Position numbers and translations under genes: made by a program. Of a stretch of DNA of 64,000 bases, positions 51,810 through 62,469 are shown one piece after another. Source of the stretch: JAWKOK01 sp963848115 (lineage in GTDB: Bacteria; Chloroflexota; Anaerolineae; Caldilineales; Caldilineaceae). The first letter of the stretch is position 1; each line of letters starts with the position of its first letter. The notes beneath the pieces were generated by a model, which was not told where the DNA came from, ran no database searches, and saw only the letters and a list, made by a program, of their open reading frames with translations. The stretch lies in contig CAWKCP010000007.1 of the NCBI GenBank assembly GCA_963848115.1, positions 682,001 through 746,000 on the forward strand, in the 5' to 3' direction.

Positions 51810-54716
51810 ATTAGCGGCTTTCGCTACGCTATCGGCATCGACCTCGGTACGACCAACTCTGCGGTCGCCTATGTCGATCTGGCTCAGGCGCGCAGCTCAT
51901 CCGAGCCACCTATTCGCTTCTTCGAAGTACCACAGTTTGTCGCTCTGGATGAGCTTGCCCCGCGCCCTGTACTCCCCTCATTCACCTACATCCCCGGCGT
52001 CCACGATTTGCCTGCAGGCAGCACAGCGCTGCCTTGGGCCCCGGACCGATCCTATCTCGTCGGCGAATTCGCGCGCGAACAGGGAGTTCGCGTCCCCGAA
52101 CGTCTGATCTCGTCAGCCAAGTCCTGGCTGAGTCACCCGGGCGTCGACCGCACAGCACCGATACTTCCGTGGGGTGCGGGTGAGGGGATCGAGCGCATTT
52201 CGCCGGTCGAAGCCAGCCGGCGGTACCTTGAGCACATCGCTGAATCGTGGAACGCACGCATGGCTCTGGGCAGCGACGAGATCCGTTTCGAAGAGCAGTT
52301 GATCGTGTTGACCGTGCCGGCCTCTTTTGACGAGGTTGCTCGCGAACTCACGGTCAATGCAGCGGAAGCGGCCGGCATCCACAATGCGATTCTGCTTGAA
52401 GAACCGATGGCGGCATTCTATGCCTGGATCAGCCGCCACGAAGACGACTGGCAGACAGAGATATTCGACGGTCAACTGATCCTGGTTTGCGACATTGGCG
52501 GCGGCACAACCGACTTTTCATTGGTCGCTGTCCGGTCCGACGGAGAAGGTCTGAAGTTGGAGCGCCTGGCCGTCGGCGAGCATCTCCTATTGGGCGGCGA
52601 CAACATGGATCTGACGTTGGGCCGGCACGTTGAGACGCGCCTTCTGGGTCAGCCGGGAAAACTGGATGCGGCACGCTGGCATCAAGTTGTCTATCGCTGT
52701 CGTCAGGCCAAAGAACAGTTGCTGAGCACTGATCTCGACGTGACATCTGAGGGTCCCGCGACAGCAGAGATCACGATCGTCAGCGGCGGCAGCAACCTGA
52801 TCGGCGGGAGCTTGACGACCACGTTGACCGAGCATGAGGTCGACGACCTGATCTTGGAAGGCTTTTTCCCCAAGGTCGAGATTGGCGCTTCTATGAATTC
52901 GGCGCCCAGATCCGGGCTGACTGAACTCGGCCTGCCCTATGTGCAGGACCCGGCCATCACCCGCCATTTGGCCGCCTTCTGGCGACGCTATGAGACACTA
53001 GTGCGCGACGAGACGGGACGCGATGAGGTCTATCCGGACTTCATCCTATTCAATGGCGGCACACTGGCTCCGAGGGTCTTGCAGGAGCGCCTGACCGAAG
53101 TGGTCTCCGGATGGTTCCAGCCGCTGGCAGGGCAGAGTTGGCGGCCGGCTCAGCTATGCAACCCGCGGCCCGAGTTGGCTGTGGCCATTGGCGGAGCCTA
53201 CTACGGCCTTGTCCGATTGGGTGAAGGCGTACGCATTGGCAGCGGCAGTCCACGCGCCTACTACGTCGAAGTGGCATCTGCCGGCATCGGTCGCTCGCAC
53301 ACAGGGGTCTGCCTCGTTCCTCGCGGCGCACAGGAGGGGTTTGACACCCGATTACAGACGCCGACCTTTGAGGCGCTGACCAATCAACCTGTCTCGTTTC
53401 AAATCTTCACATCGGCAGACCGGACAGGAGATCAACCCGGCGACATCATTGAATTAGCACCCAGTGAGATCTCCGTGCTGCCCTCCATCACAAGTGTGCT
53501 GCGCTATGGACGCCGCGGGACGGCAACGCGCATCCCGGTCCGGCTTGCCGTACGCCTCAACGAGACAGGCACGCTGGGGCTCTGGTGCGAATCAGTTCAG
53601 ACGGACCATCGATGGCTGCTCCAGTTTGACATTCGAGAATCAGCAGTTGAGGATGAAGAGGGTGCCGACAGCGACCTGCCGACGCTCGGCGGTGTCGATC
53701 AGCAGCACGTTGATGAAGCCCAAACAGTCATCCGGCAGACATTTCATGAGGCCGGCTCTTCAAAGGAGTATCCGCCGGAGCAGATTCGAAAAAAACTGGA
53801 AGCAACGCTCGAATTGCCCAAAGAGGACTGGCCGGCGCCGATCATCCGCACGCTGGCTGACGTGCTGTTGGAACAGTCCGAGTATCGCGGCGTTACCTTC
53901 CAGCACGAGGCGTATTGGATCAATCTGCTGGGATACTGCCAACGCCCAGGATTCGGTGATGCCGCTGATGAACTGCGCATGAAGAAGATCTGGGGGATCT
54001 ATCTCAACGGGCTGGCATTTCCTCAGAAAACTCAGTGCCGAAGCGAATGGTGGGTCTTCTGGCGCCGTGTGGCCGCGGGATTTAGCGCCGGGAAACAATT
54101 GCAGATCTACGAACAGATTCTGCCGAGCCTGCAATCGAGTCGTTCTGCAAAGCAGACAGGCAGCAAGAAATCGTCCGGCAAGACAAGCCGAAAGAAGAGC
54201 GGCAAAGGCGGACGTTTCCATTTGGGACCGGCCGAAGCGCTTGAAGTGTGGATGATGCTGGCGAATTTCGAGAGACTGCCCGTTCAGGTCAAGATCGAGC
54301 TTGGTCGCCTGCTACTGGCCGACATCAGAGAACGACAGCCTCAGGCCCAGGAACTGTGGGCCCTGAGTCGATTTGGCGCAAGAGAGACGGCTTACGGGCC
54401 GCTCGATCGTATCATTCCGGCAGCAGAAGCCGAAGGGTGGTTGGAGGTGCTGCTACAGATGGACCTTGGGGTGACTACAGGCGCCGCACACGCGCTAGTC
54501 CACATTGCCCAATATACGGGCGACCGAGCGCGAGACGTCTCGCCGGCCATGCGGAGTCGGGTCGCAACCTGGCTGACACCGCTGACCAATGCAGCCCATT
54601 TCCGCGACCTCTTGGACAACGCAGAAAGCAACCGCTCTAGCGAAGAAGAGGCCTGGATTTTTGGTGAGACGTTGCCGTTGGGATTGGCGCTCTACAGTGG
54701 CGATGAGAAGCGCTAG
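51810..54716 (+). CDS. Hsp70-family protein with C-terminal DUF3731 region, apparent ATT start
   Basis: A 968-residue divergent Hsp70. From the ATT at 51810 the protein reads (M)SGFRYAIGIDLGTTNSAVAY, the normal phosphate-1 motif; VCDIGGGTTDFSLVAV follows as phosphate 2. Starting at the TTG at 52008 would delete the first motif. The ATPase domain ends near residue 610, followed by a long DUF3731-like region with LPKEDWPAPIIRTLADVLL, EAYWINLLGYCQRPGFG and RSEWWVFWRRVAAG; a Lys/Ser-rich linker (about residues 777-800) splits it. This pair of Hsp70s with DUF2760 is a recurring set. ATT is either a rare true start, as in infC, or a changed ATG. Confidence 0.9.
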   Translation: MSGFRYAIGIDLGTTNSAVAYVDLAQARSSSEPPIRFFEVPQFVALDELAPRPVLPSFTYIPGVHDLPAGSTALPWAPDRSYLVGEFAREQGVRVPERLISSAKSWLSHPGVDRTAPILPWGAGEGIERISPVEASRRYLEHIAESWNARMALGSDEIRFEEQLIVLTVPASFDEVARELTVNAAEAAGIHNAILLEEPMAAFYAWISRHEDDWQTEIFDGQLILVCDIGGGTTDFSLVAVRSDGEGLKLERLAVGEHLLLGGDNMDLTLGRHVETRLLGQPGKLDAARWHQVVYRCRQAKEQLLSTDLDVTSEGPATAEITIVSGGSNLIGGSLTTTLTEHEVDDLILEGFFPKVEIGASMNSAPRSGLTELGLPYVQDPAITRHLAAFWRRYETLVRDETGRDEVYPDFILFNGGTLAPRVLQERLTEVVSGWFQPLAGQSWRPAQLCNPRPELAVAIGGAYYGLVRLGEGVRIGSGSPRAYYVEVASAGIGRSHTGVCLVPRGAQEGFDTRLQTPTFEALTNQPVSFQIFTSADRTGDQPGDIIELAPSEISVLPSITSVLRYGRRGTATRIPVRLAVRLNETGTLGLWCESVQTDHRWLLQFDIRESAVEDEEGADSDLPTLGGVDQQHVDEAQTVIRQTFHEAGSSKEYPPEQIRKKLEATLELPKEDWPAPIIRTLADVLLEQSEYRGVTFQHEAYWINLLGYCQRPGFGDAADELRMKKIWGIYLNGLAFPQKTQCRSEWWVFWRRVAAGFSAGKQLQIYEQILPSLQSSRSAKQTGSKKSSGKTSRKKSGKGGRFHLGPAEALEVWMMLANFERLPVQVKIELGRLLLADIRERQPQAQELWALSRFGARETAYGPLDRIIPAAEAEGWLEVLLQMDLGVTTGAAHALVHIAQYTGDRARDVSPAMRSRVATWLTPLTNAAHFRDLLDNAESNRSSEEEAWIFGETLPLGLALYSGDEKR

Positions 54717-54744
54717 GAAGTATTGGAAAGGCCCGCACATCTGC

Positions 54745-54822
54745 GCGAGCAATCCGGGATTGAGCCACTCAAAACACCATTTTGAGGCTATAGCTTTGCT
54801 CAATCCCGGATTGGGGACTCGC
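54745..54822. repeat. Nested foldback between convergent operons
   Basis: AATCCGGGATTGAGC (54751-54765) pairs perfectly with GCTCAATCCCGGATT (54798-54812); GCGAG/CTCGC extends it outward and CTCAAAA/TTTTGAG forms an inner hairpin. It lies between the convergent Hsp70 and coiled-coil genes and could act as a bidirectional terminator, although T-runs are weak. The rest of 54717-54958 shows no gene. Confidence 0.75.
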
Positions 54823-54958
54823 TTCGATTGAAATGGGTATGTTCAAGATGGCGTGAATCGTTTGGCGGTTGGGGGCGGCCACAAGGGCACACCTCTACGT
54901 ACGCAACTCGTTTTGAACACACCCCGATTGAAATGACGGTGTTCTCGCTGACAGCACT

Positions 54959-57900
54959 CTAGCCGTCGTCTGTCTCCTCCGACTGAGCCTCATCACTTTC
55001 GTCGGTGGGAGCAGATGAGTCAGCCACATCCTTGTTGATGGATCCATCGTTGACTTCACTATCGACTTCACCATCAGCTTCGCCACCAACTTGTCCGCTC
55101 TCTCCGGATGCATCAGCAAGGGCAGCCGCCTGCTGAATCCAGGATGCGAAGTCCGGTGTCCGCAACGGCGGCGCCTGGACGATGTCACTCAGCTGTTCGA
55201 CCGTAGTTTCCATGAGGTCGGCATACGTGCGAATGCCGGCCATATAGAGTCGATGCTCGTAGGTCTTGCCTATCCCCTGGATCGGCTCAAAATCATCCAT
55301 CAACCGACCATCCCAGAGATAGCCGGTTGTGCCGGTCTCCTCGGCCAGACGCATGGCATCGGCACGAATTGCAGTCATGTCGACACGCAATTGTTGCAGC
55401 TCGCTCAGATTCAGGCTTTTTATGATATCCGCATTGGTCATCGTCGCCAGTTCCCAATACGTGCCGACGCCAATGTTGTAGAGTCTCTGCTGATACGTTG
55501 GACCAACCCCTTTGACGTCAGAGAGGTTCTGCGGCAACGGCACCCAAACGGGCCGCATCCCGGTAACGATGGCAGCATTGGCTGCCGACGACTTCGTCGG
55601 TGTGAGACCGCCCAGCGGCAGTTCAGGAGCCTTGCCATCCGGCGCCACGTCAAAGAGGCCTTCAACGTTTGACAGCCGCACCTTGGCTTGAGACAGGTCG
55701 GACTCAGCCAGCTGCAGCCGCTCCACGGCTTGATTCCGCTCAGCCTGCAGCGCGGTCAGCTTGTCCTCGACTTCGCCTGACTGAGCCTGCAGCCTCGCCG
55801 CTACAGCCTCCCGGATCTGTAGATTCTTCACCAGCTCAGCCCGGTCCTCTTGGACAGCTGCCAGTTTTTCCTGCAACTCGCCGACCTGGGCCGTAAGGGT
55901 TGCTTGCCCGGCAGTCTGGCTCTCCAGCGCAGTCTGAAGCGTCTTGCGCTGCTCTGCCAGATCCTCAATTTGTTGCTGTAGGTTGTCCTTCGTCTCCTGA
56001 AGCTGCTGTGTGCGCTCATCGAGGCTGCTCTGAAGCGCGCTTGACGCCTCTTGAAGTTGTGCGACCAGACCGTTGGCTTTTTCCAGCTCAGCAGTCCGCT
56101 GTTCCAGGGTGAACTTGGTCGCCGATACTGCGGCAGCAAGTGACGTGATCTGCTTGGCCTTATCTTCAAGATCGGCTGCTGACGCTTCTTGATCCGATTG
56201 GGACTGAGAACGTATCGCGTCCACCTCAGCAACACTTGATGCCAGGTCCGCTTCAAGCTTGCTCTTTTCATCATTCACGGACGCAAGTTCCGCAGTCAAT
56301 CGGCCGACCTGGTCATTCAGGTCTGCAACCTGGGCTTCTGTTGCCTGGATCTGGGTCGAGAGGTCGTTCTTTTCGGTCGTCAGCCGATCCAGCTCCTCCT
56401 GTAGCGAAGAAAGCTTCTGATTGGCTTCCTCGAGTTCAGCATTGGGCTCGGCAAGTTGAAGTTCGAAATCAGATTGACGCGATGCGCTCAGTTCCAGGTC
56501 AGACTGCAGCGCATCAAGTTGTTCCGTTAAGTTTGCGATCTCATCTTCACGTTGGGAGAGCGCCTGCTCCAAGCTCTGATATCGAGGCTGCAAGTCCTCC
56601 AACTCTTCGTTGCGTGCCTGAAGCTCCGCATCAAACCGATCCCTAACAACTATAGCATCCTCCAGATCCACGGTGACTTGGGCAAGCTGCTCCTGGAGAC
56701 TCTCCACCTTCTGCTTGCCGGCAGTCAGCGCGTCAGTCAGCTCGGTCTTGGCTGCTGCATCCTCGGCCGTGATCAGATCGAACTCGCTCTGAAGATCGGC
56801 CAGCCCAACTTCGCGTTCAGCAAGTAGAGCCTGCAATTCAGCCTGTTCGGTTCCAGCCACCTCAAGATCTTGCTGCGCAACGCCCAATTGATCGGTCAGC
56901 GCGCCAATCCTAGCTTCCCGCTCGGCAAGTGCAGCCAGGGATTCAGCCTGTTCTGCCCTGGCCGCTTCAAGATCTTGGTGTGCGACGCTCAACTGATCAT
57001 GCAGTTCGTCAATCGTCGTCTCTCGTTCACTCAGCTCGCTGGCCGTCGACATACCTTGTGCGATCAGAGCATCGAGTTCGGACTGGGCTTCTTCGAGTTT
57101 CGATTGCAGTTCAGCCAGTACAGCATCTCGTTCATTGAGAGATGTTTCAGCATCTGCTTGATCCTGTTGGGCGAGTTCAAGCCTGGTTTCGGCAGCAGCC
57201 AACGAATTCTTGAGGTCGCCAAGCTCTTGCTCACGTTTTTTCAGCGACGACAGAAGCTCTTCATTCTTCGATTTGGCAGCATCCAATTCCCCCCTCAGCG
57301 ACTCAATTGCGTCGTCATTATCCGACCCATCGTCATTGTCCGGCCCATCGTCGGCAGAAGTCGGTGCACCCAGATTTTCTGACGGCGATGCGTTCACAGC
57401 CTCTGATACCGCCGCCTCCAGAGCGGAAGTATCGATCCGTTCAACGTTTTCGACATCCTGAGCGAGGGAATGGGCAAGACGCTCCAAGCTTGATCGACGG
57501 GCCTTGTTGCTGTACTGAAGATTACTGGCCAGTTCGACGCCGACATTGGTCATCGTACTAAGGCTGCGCCGCAGGTGCTCGTTCTCAGCCTGCGCTGCGG
57601 CTAACAGACTGTCACGCTTCGCGATCTCCTCGTCGACGGTCATTGTGATAACGATGTCGTCAACTGATGAGCGGCGCTGAATGGCTGGGCTGCTGCTCTG
57701 ATATGCCTTGGCATCCCGGAGCGCTTTGGCAGCATCGACCTCTTTGGCAAGTCGGGCCGCTTCGTCCCGGGCCGCAGCCAGATCATCGGTCAAGGCCTCT
57801 ACCTGTCCGGAGAGAATCTCCAATTCGCCGACCTTCTCGGCACAGACTGCTTCAAGATCACTATACGATATTCGCGTCGCTTCCAGCGTTTCTTCTGTTT

Positions 57901-58336
57901 CAGCCAGCGCAATCCGGCCACGCGACATCTCACGGTTGAGCAAATTGATCTGACCGGCAAGATCGGCAGCTTCATTCTCTAGGCGAGACCTAACTTCTGT
58001 CGCCCGATCTGCGTCCTGAAGCGCCGCCGTCAACTGTGCCTGCAAGTCATCGGCCCTGGCCGTCTCATCGGCCAACGAGTCCTCGGACGAAGCGACCGCG
58101 CTTTGGAGCGTCGCATAGTCACTCTGCTGCGTATCGAGCTGAGTCTGTAGATCCTTGAGTTTGTCCCGGCTCTCCTTCAGATCTCGCTCACTCTTCGTCA
58201 GCGAGCGCTGTAAAGCCGAGGCATTTGATTGAAGCTCGTCGGCTTTGCGGCCTGCTCGCGATCGACAGATTAGCCAGGCGACGATGAATCCGACAACGAG
58301 AGCGGCTGCCAGATATCCCAACTGTACGGTATCCAT
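54959..58336 (-). CDS. Large membrane-anchored coiled-coil protein with two helix-hairpin-helix (DUF4332-like) domains
   Basis: A 1125-residue protein. An N-terminal membrane segment (LGYLAAALVVGFIVAWLIC) is followed by about 870 residues of heptad-rich, Glu/Ala/Leu/Gln-rich coiled coil. Near the C-terminus two DNA- or protein-binding HhH repeats occur: LPQNLSDVKGVGPTYQQRLY and FEPIQGIGKTYEHRLYMAGIRTYADLM, separated by about 90 residues, as in DUF4332-like proteins. An acidic tail closes it. GGGAGG stands seven bases before the ATG. It lies 15 bases downstream of a shorter paralogue, so they form an operon. A structural tether from membrane to DNA or to a complex is a reasonable guess only. 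Confidence 0.9.
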   Translation of the reverse strand: MDTVQLGYLAAALVVGFIVAWLICRSRAGRKADELQSNASALQRSLTKSERDLKESRDKLKDLQTQLDTQQSDYATLQSAVASSEDSLADETARADDLQAQLTAALQDADRATEVRSRLENEAADLAGQINLLNREMSRGRIALAETEETLEATRISYSDLEAVCAEKVGELEILSGQVEALTDDLAAARDEAARLAKEVDAAKALRDAKAYQSSSPAIQRRSSVDDIVITMTVDEEIAKRDSLLAAAQAENEHLRRSLSTMTNVGVELASNLQYSNKARRSSLERLAHSLAQDVENVERIDTSALEAAVSEAVNASPSENLGAPTSADDGPDNDDGSDNDDAIESLRGELDAAKSKNEELLSSLKKREQELGDLKNSLAAAETRLELAQQDQADAETSLNERDAVLAELQSKLEEAQSELDALIAQGMSTASELSERETTIDELHDQLSVAHQDLEAARAEQAESLAALAEREARIGALTDQLGVAQQDLEVAGTEQAELQALLAEREVGLADLQSEFDLITAEDAAAKTELTDALTAGKQKVESLQEQLAQVTVDLEDAIVVRDRFDAELQARNEELEDLQPRYQSLEQALSQREDEIANLTEQLDALQSDLELSASRQSDFELQLAEPNAELEEANQKLSSLQEELDRLTTEKNDLSTQIQATEAQVADLNDQVGRLTAELASVNDEKSKLEADLASSVAEVDAIRSQSQSDQEASAADLEDKAKQITSLAAAVSATKFTLEQRTAELEKANGLVAQLQEASSALQSSLDERTQQLQETKDNLQQQIEDLAEQRKTLQTALESQTAGQATLTAQVGELQEKLAAVQEDRAELVKNLQIREAVAARLQAQSGEVEDKLTALQAERNQAVERLQLAESDLSQAKVRLSNVEGLFDVAPDGKAPELPLGGLTPTKSSAANAAIVTGMRPVWVPLPQNLSDVKGVGPTYQQRLYNIGVGTYWELATMTNADIIKSLNLSELQQLRVDMTAIRADAMRLAEETGTTGYLWDGRLMDDFEPIQGIGKTYEHRLYMAGIRTYADLMETTVEQLSDIVQAPPLRTPDFASWIQQAAALADASGESGQVGGEADGEVDSEVNDGSINKDVADSSAPTDESDEAQSEETDDG

Positions 58337-58351
58337 TGCAATCCTCCCGGA

Positions 58352-59284
58352 CTAGGTTTCGTTGCTTGCGCCACTCGTGTGTGCATCTAATTCACTTTGT
58401 AGTGCCGCGATGCGTGTGTTCGCCTGGACGATCTGCTCGTCCTTCAACTGAATCATGGTTGAAGTAAGCAATGCCAGTTCACCGGCAACATCCCCGCGGA
58501 CATGTTGCAGCTTGGCGTCCATATCGTCTCTCATTGATGTAACCGTCGCCAGGTGCTCTTGGGTCTCGGCCAGATCAGCTTTGGTGATCGCCAGTTCCGC
58601 CTGAGTTTGCTCCAGCTGATTCCGAATCTGAACTGCTCGGGCGAAGGCTTCATCCAGGGCCGTCACTTTGTGTTCAATATCCTCAGCCTCTGCTTCGGCC
58701 ACCTGCTTCACTTCATCAAACTGTGCGGCTTGGGCTGCGAGTTCGGATTCAAGCTCGGCATTGGCAGCTGAGAGGCTCGACAGTTGCTCAGCAAGTTCGG
58801 CATTCGCCTGAGTCGCCGCATCCAATTCTGCTTTGAGCGACGCAGCCTGATCATTGGCCATGACTAGGTTTGCTCGTAAAGCATCCTGTTCGGTCGCCGC
58901 CGTCGTCTGGGCATCTTCCAGTTCGGTGCGGACCCTGGAGAGTTCATCATCACGTGCCGCCAATTCACCATCGCCTGCAACCTTCGCGTCCGTCATGGAT
59001 TGAAGCTGCTGCTGGACGTCGTCCAGTTCTTTGCGCACATCACTCAGACTAGACTGGGCGTCGGACAGATCCGACTGCACCGACTTAGTCTCACGCTGCG
59101 CACTCGCTAGATCATCGCCGCTTGTCTTCAATTTGGCCTTGGTACTATTGAGTTCGCTCTCGAGTTCCTCCCTGTGGCGTTTCGCCGGTATCCGCGTAAA
59201 GAGCCATCCAAGAATAAGACCTAGCACCAATGCCACAATCAGGGGAACCCAATCCACCGGTGTTTGTGGAAGCCACTCCATCAT
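58352..59284 (-). CDS. Membrane-anchored coiled-coil protein, shorter paralogue
   Basis: A 310-residue protein with an N-terminal membrane segment (WVPLIVALVLGLILGWLF) and a coiled coil for most of its length (KAKLKTSGDDLASAQRETKS and so on). It lacks the HhH domains of its neighbour but shares the anchor-plus-coil plan and similar heptad wording (ELDAATQANAELAEQLSSL), so the two are probably related and may co-assemble. AAGGAG nine bases before the first of two ATGs supports the start. Function unknown. Confidence 0.88.
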   Translation of the reverse strand: MMEWLPQTPVDWVPLIVALVLGLILGWLFTRIPAKRHREELESELNSTKAKLKTSGDDLASAQRETKSVQSDLSDAQSSLSDVRKELDDVQQQLQSMTDAKVAGDGELAARDDELSRVRTELEDAQTTAATEQDALRANLVMANDQAASLKAELDAATQANAELAEQLSSLSAANAELESELAAQAAQFDEVKQVAEAEAEDIEHKVTALDEAFARAVQIRNQLEQTQAELAITKADLAETQEHLATVTSMRDDMDAKLQHVRGDVAGELALLTSTMIQLKDEQIVQANTRIAALQSELDAHTSGASNET

Positions 59285-59857
59285 AGTGTTTTACTCCTTG
59301 AGACAATATGAATCTGTTGACGTCAGTGATTTATCGAGCCTTAGAGAAAGCAGAAAATTGCGTATGCCAAAATCGAACACAAAGTTCGCCGGCAGACGGT
59401 CTTCAAAAAAGTGAGCGTATACGAATATGAGATCGGAACTGCGGTCACAATCAGACGGTATAGCTCTCTATATTGTACCCTGTTCTGTGCACTTCGCAAG
59501 CGCAAGTATTCAATTCCATCATTCGACCGATTCGTCGCCGGATTGACTATCAGCAATTCAGATCAAGGTGACAGTTCATGCGCAGCCGCAATGCGTGTCG
59601 ATAGCGTGGAAATCCCCAATACTGATGGTTGCCCGAACGCCTGAGCGCATCCCGGTCCGGCATAAGAATCGCTGGAGATTCCCGTTGCGACAACGGAGAT
59701 CGACTACAGCGACGTTTCAATACTATCATGCATGATATATGCCTGACACTCATGCCTCAGTCGAGGTAGTCCACGCCCCACTTCAGGGATCGGCAGCAGG
59801 GCGAGTGTCGCCAAAAATCACTCAACATGTTCAGGTTGAAGCCTGGGGAGGACGAAT
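59285..59857. other. Gene-free gap upstream of the coiled-coil operon and msrB
   Basis: About 570 bases between divergent genes. Small ORFs up to 77 codons exist, but none has a ribosome site and familiar content. It is more A+T-rich than its surroundings around 59300-59550, as expected for promoters of both operons, but I see no clear promoter pair. Confidence 0.6.
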
Positions 59858-60289
59858 ATGGCCAGCAGCAAAGAGAGCGAAAAGATCAACAAGAGCGATG
59901 CCGAGTGGCGGGCCCAACTTACAAGTGAGCAGTATAACGTCACACGAAGGCAGGGGACCGAACGTCCCTTTACAGGCGAATATTGGGACACCACCGATGA
60001 AGGCGTCTATGTATGCGTTTGCTGTGGAGAACCACTCTTCAGTTCCGAGACCAAATTCGATGCACATTGTGGTTGGCCCAGCTTTTACGCCCCCCTCGAT
60101 GAAAACAACATCGAAACCGAGACCGATTTCAAGCTAATCATGCCGCGCACGGAGGTTCATTGCCGCAAGTGCGATGCGCATCTCGGTCACGTCTTCAACG
60201 ACGGGCCTGCGCCAACGGGCCTGCGCTATTGCATGAACTCGGCATCGCTCAAACTGCACAGAACGGAGGACGGCGCAGCCGACGAATAG
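59858..60289 (+). CDS. msrB: Peptide methionine-(R)-S-oxide reductase
   Basis: MsrB reduces methionine-R-sulfoxide in proteins, part of oxidative damage repair in the cytoplasm. The 143 residues are the typical size. Zinc ligands are the pairs Cys53/Cys56 (CVCCGEPLF) and Cys102/Cys105 (HCRKCDAHLGHVF), and the catalytic Cys125 lies in LRYCMNSASL. FDAHCGWPSF is intact. GGGGAGGA stands before the ATG. It is a single-gene transcript ended by a strong hairpin at 60323. Confidence 0.97.
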   Translation: MASSKESEKINKSDAEWRAQLTSEQYNVTRRQGTERPFTGEYWDTTDEGVYVCVCCGEPLFSSETKFDAHCGWPSFYAPLDENNIETETDFKLIMPRTEVHCRKCDAHLGHVFNDGPAPTGLRYCMNSASLKLHRTEDGAADE

Positions 60290-60322
60290 CGCATTGTCCT
60301 GCAACCGTACACTCTCGAAAGA

Positions 60323-60357
60323 GGGCCGGCCGTAATCGGCCGGCCCTGTTGTTATTT
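60323..60357 (+). terminator. Rho-independent terminator of msrB
   Basis: GGGCCGGCCG (60323-60332) pairs perfectly with CGGCCGGCCC (60337-60346) around TAAT, followed by TGTTGTTATTT. Confidence 0.88.
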
Positions 60358-60480
60358 CGCCTCCAGCATCTTCTCCAGACCGGTGGCTCCCGATAATCGA
60401 ATCGGCTCCTCATTGCTATGCTGAGATACGGTCAGAGCCTACAGGTCGGCCCTGCGACCTTGGGATCGAAAAGTCACTTT

Positions 60481-60549
60481 GTCATTCCGAACGCAGTGTG
60501 GAATCCTGCGGTCCGTGACGTCGAGATTCCACACTGCGTTCGGAATGAC
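60481..60549. repeat. Perfect 25-bp inverted repeat (GTCATTCCGA type)
   Basis: GTCATTCCGAACGCAGTG at 60481 continues to 60505; its exact reverse complement occupies 60525-60549, with a 19-base spacer. Weaker pairing (AAGTC, TCGGCCC) extends outward to about 60446 and 60583. The gap 60358-60749 has no gene. This kind of palindrome is frequent in many bacterial genomes and may move as a non-autonomous element. Confidence 0.9.
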
Positions 60550-60749
60550 ACGCGACGACTTGCTGATCCGTGGGCCGATTTCCGTTGGGCTGCACGAGGC
60601 TTCAGTAAAGATTGATGCGACATCTCCATGTCGCAATCTCTCTGTAACTCATAGAGAATCCCCCTGTGTAATCATAGACTCTGATGACAAACCATACATT
60701 GATGAGTCCAAGCCCAACCGGATTCTCACGGCGCAAGGAGCAGTGATCC

Positions 60750-62372
<1,623 letters not shown>

Positions 62373-62469
62373 GTTCCGTTGACGCTCAAAACCAGCCGTT
62401 GGCCGATATCATGGCCGAAGGGTACACTGTCTGCTGCAAACGCTCGCCCAGACCTGTGAACAGGACGAT

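Noticed and set aside
59411..59644. Small ORF of 77 codons before msrB
   Set aside because: No Shine-Dalgarno, no family features, low-complexity use of the promoter gap.
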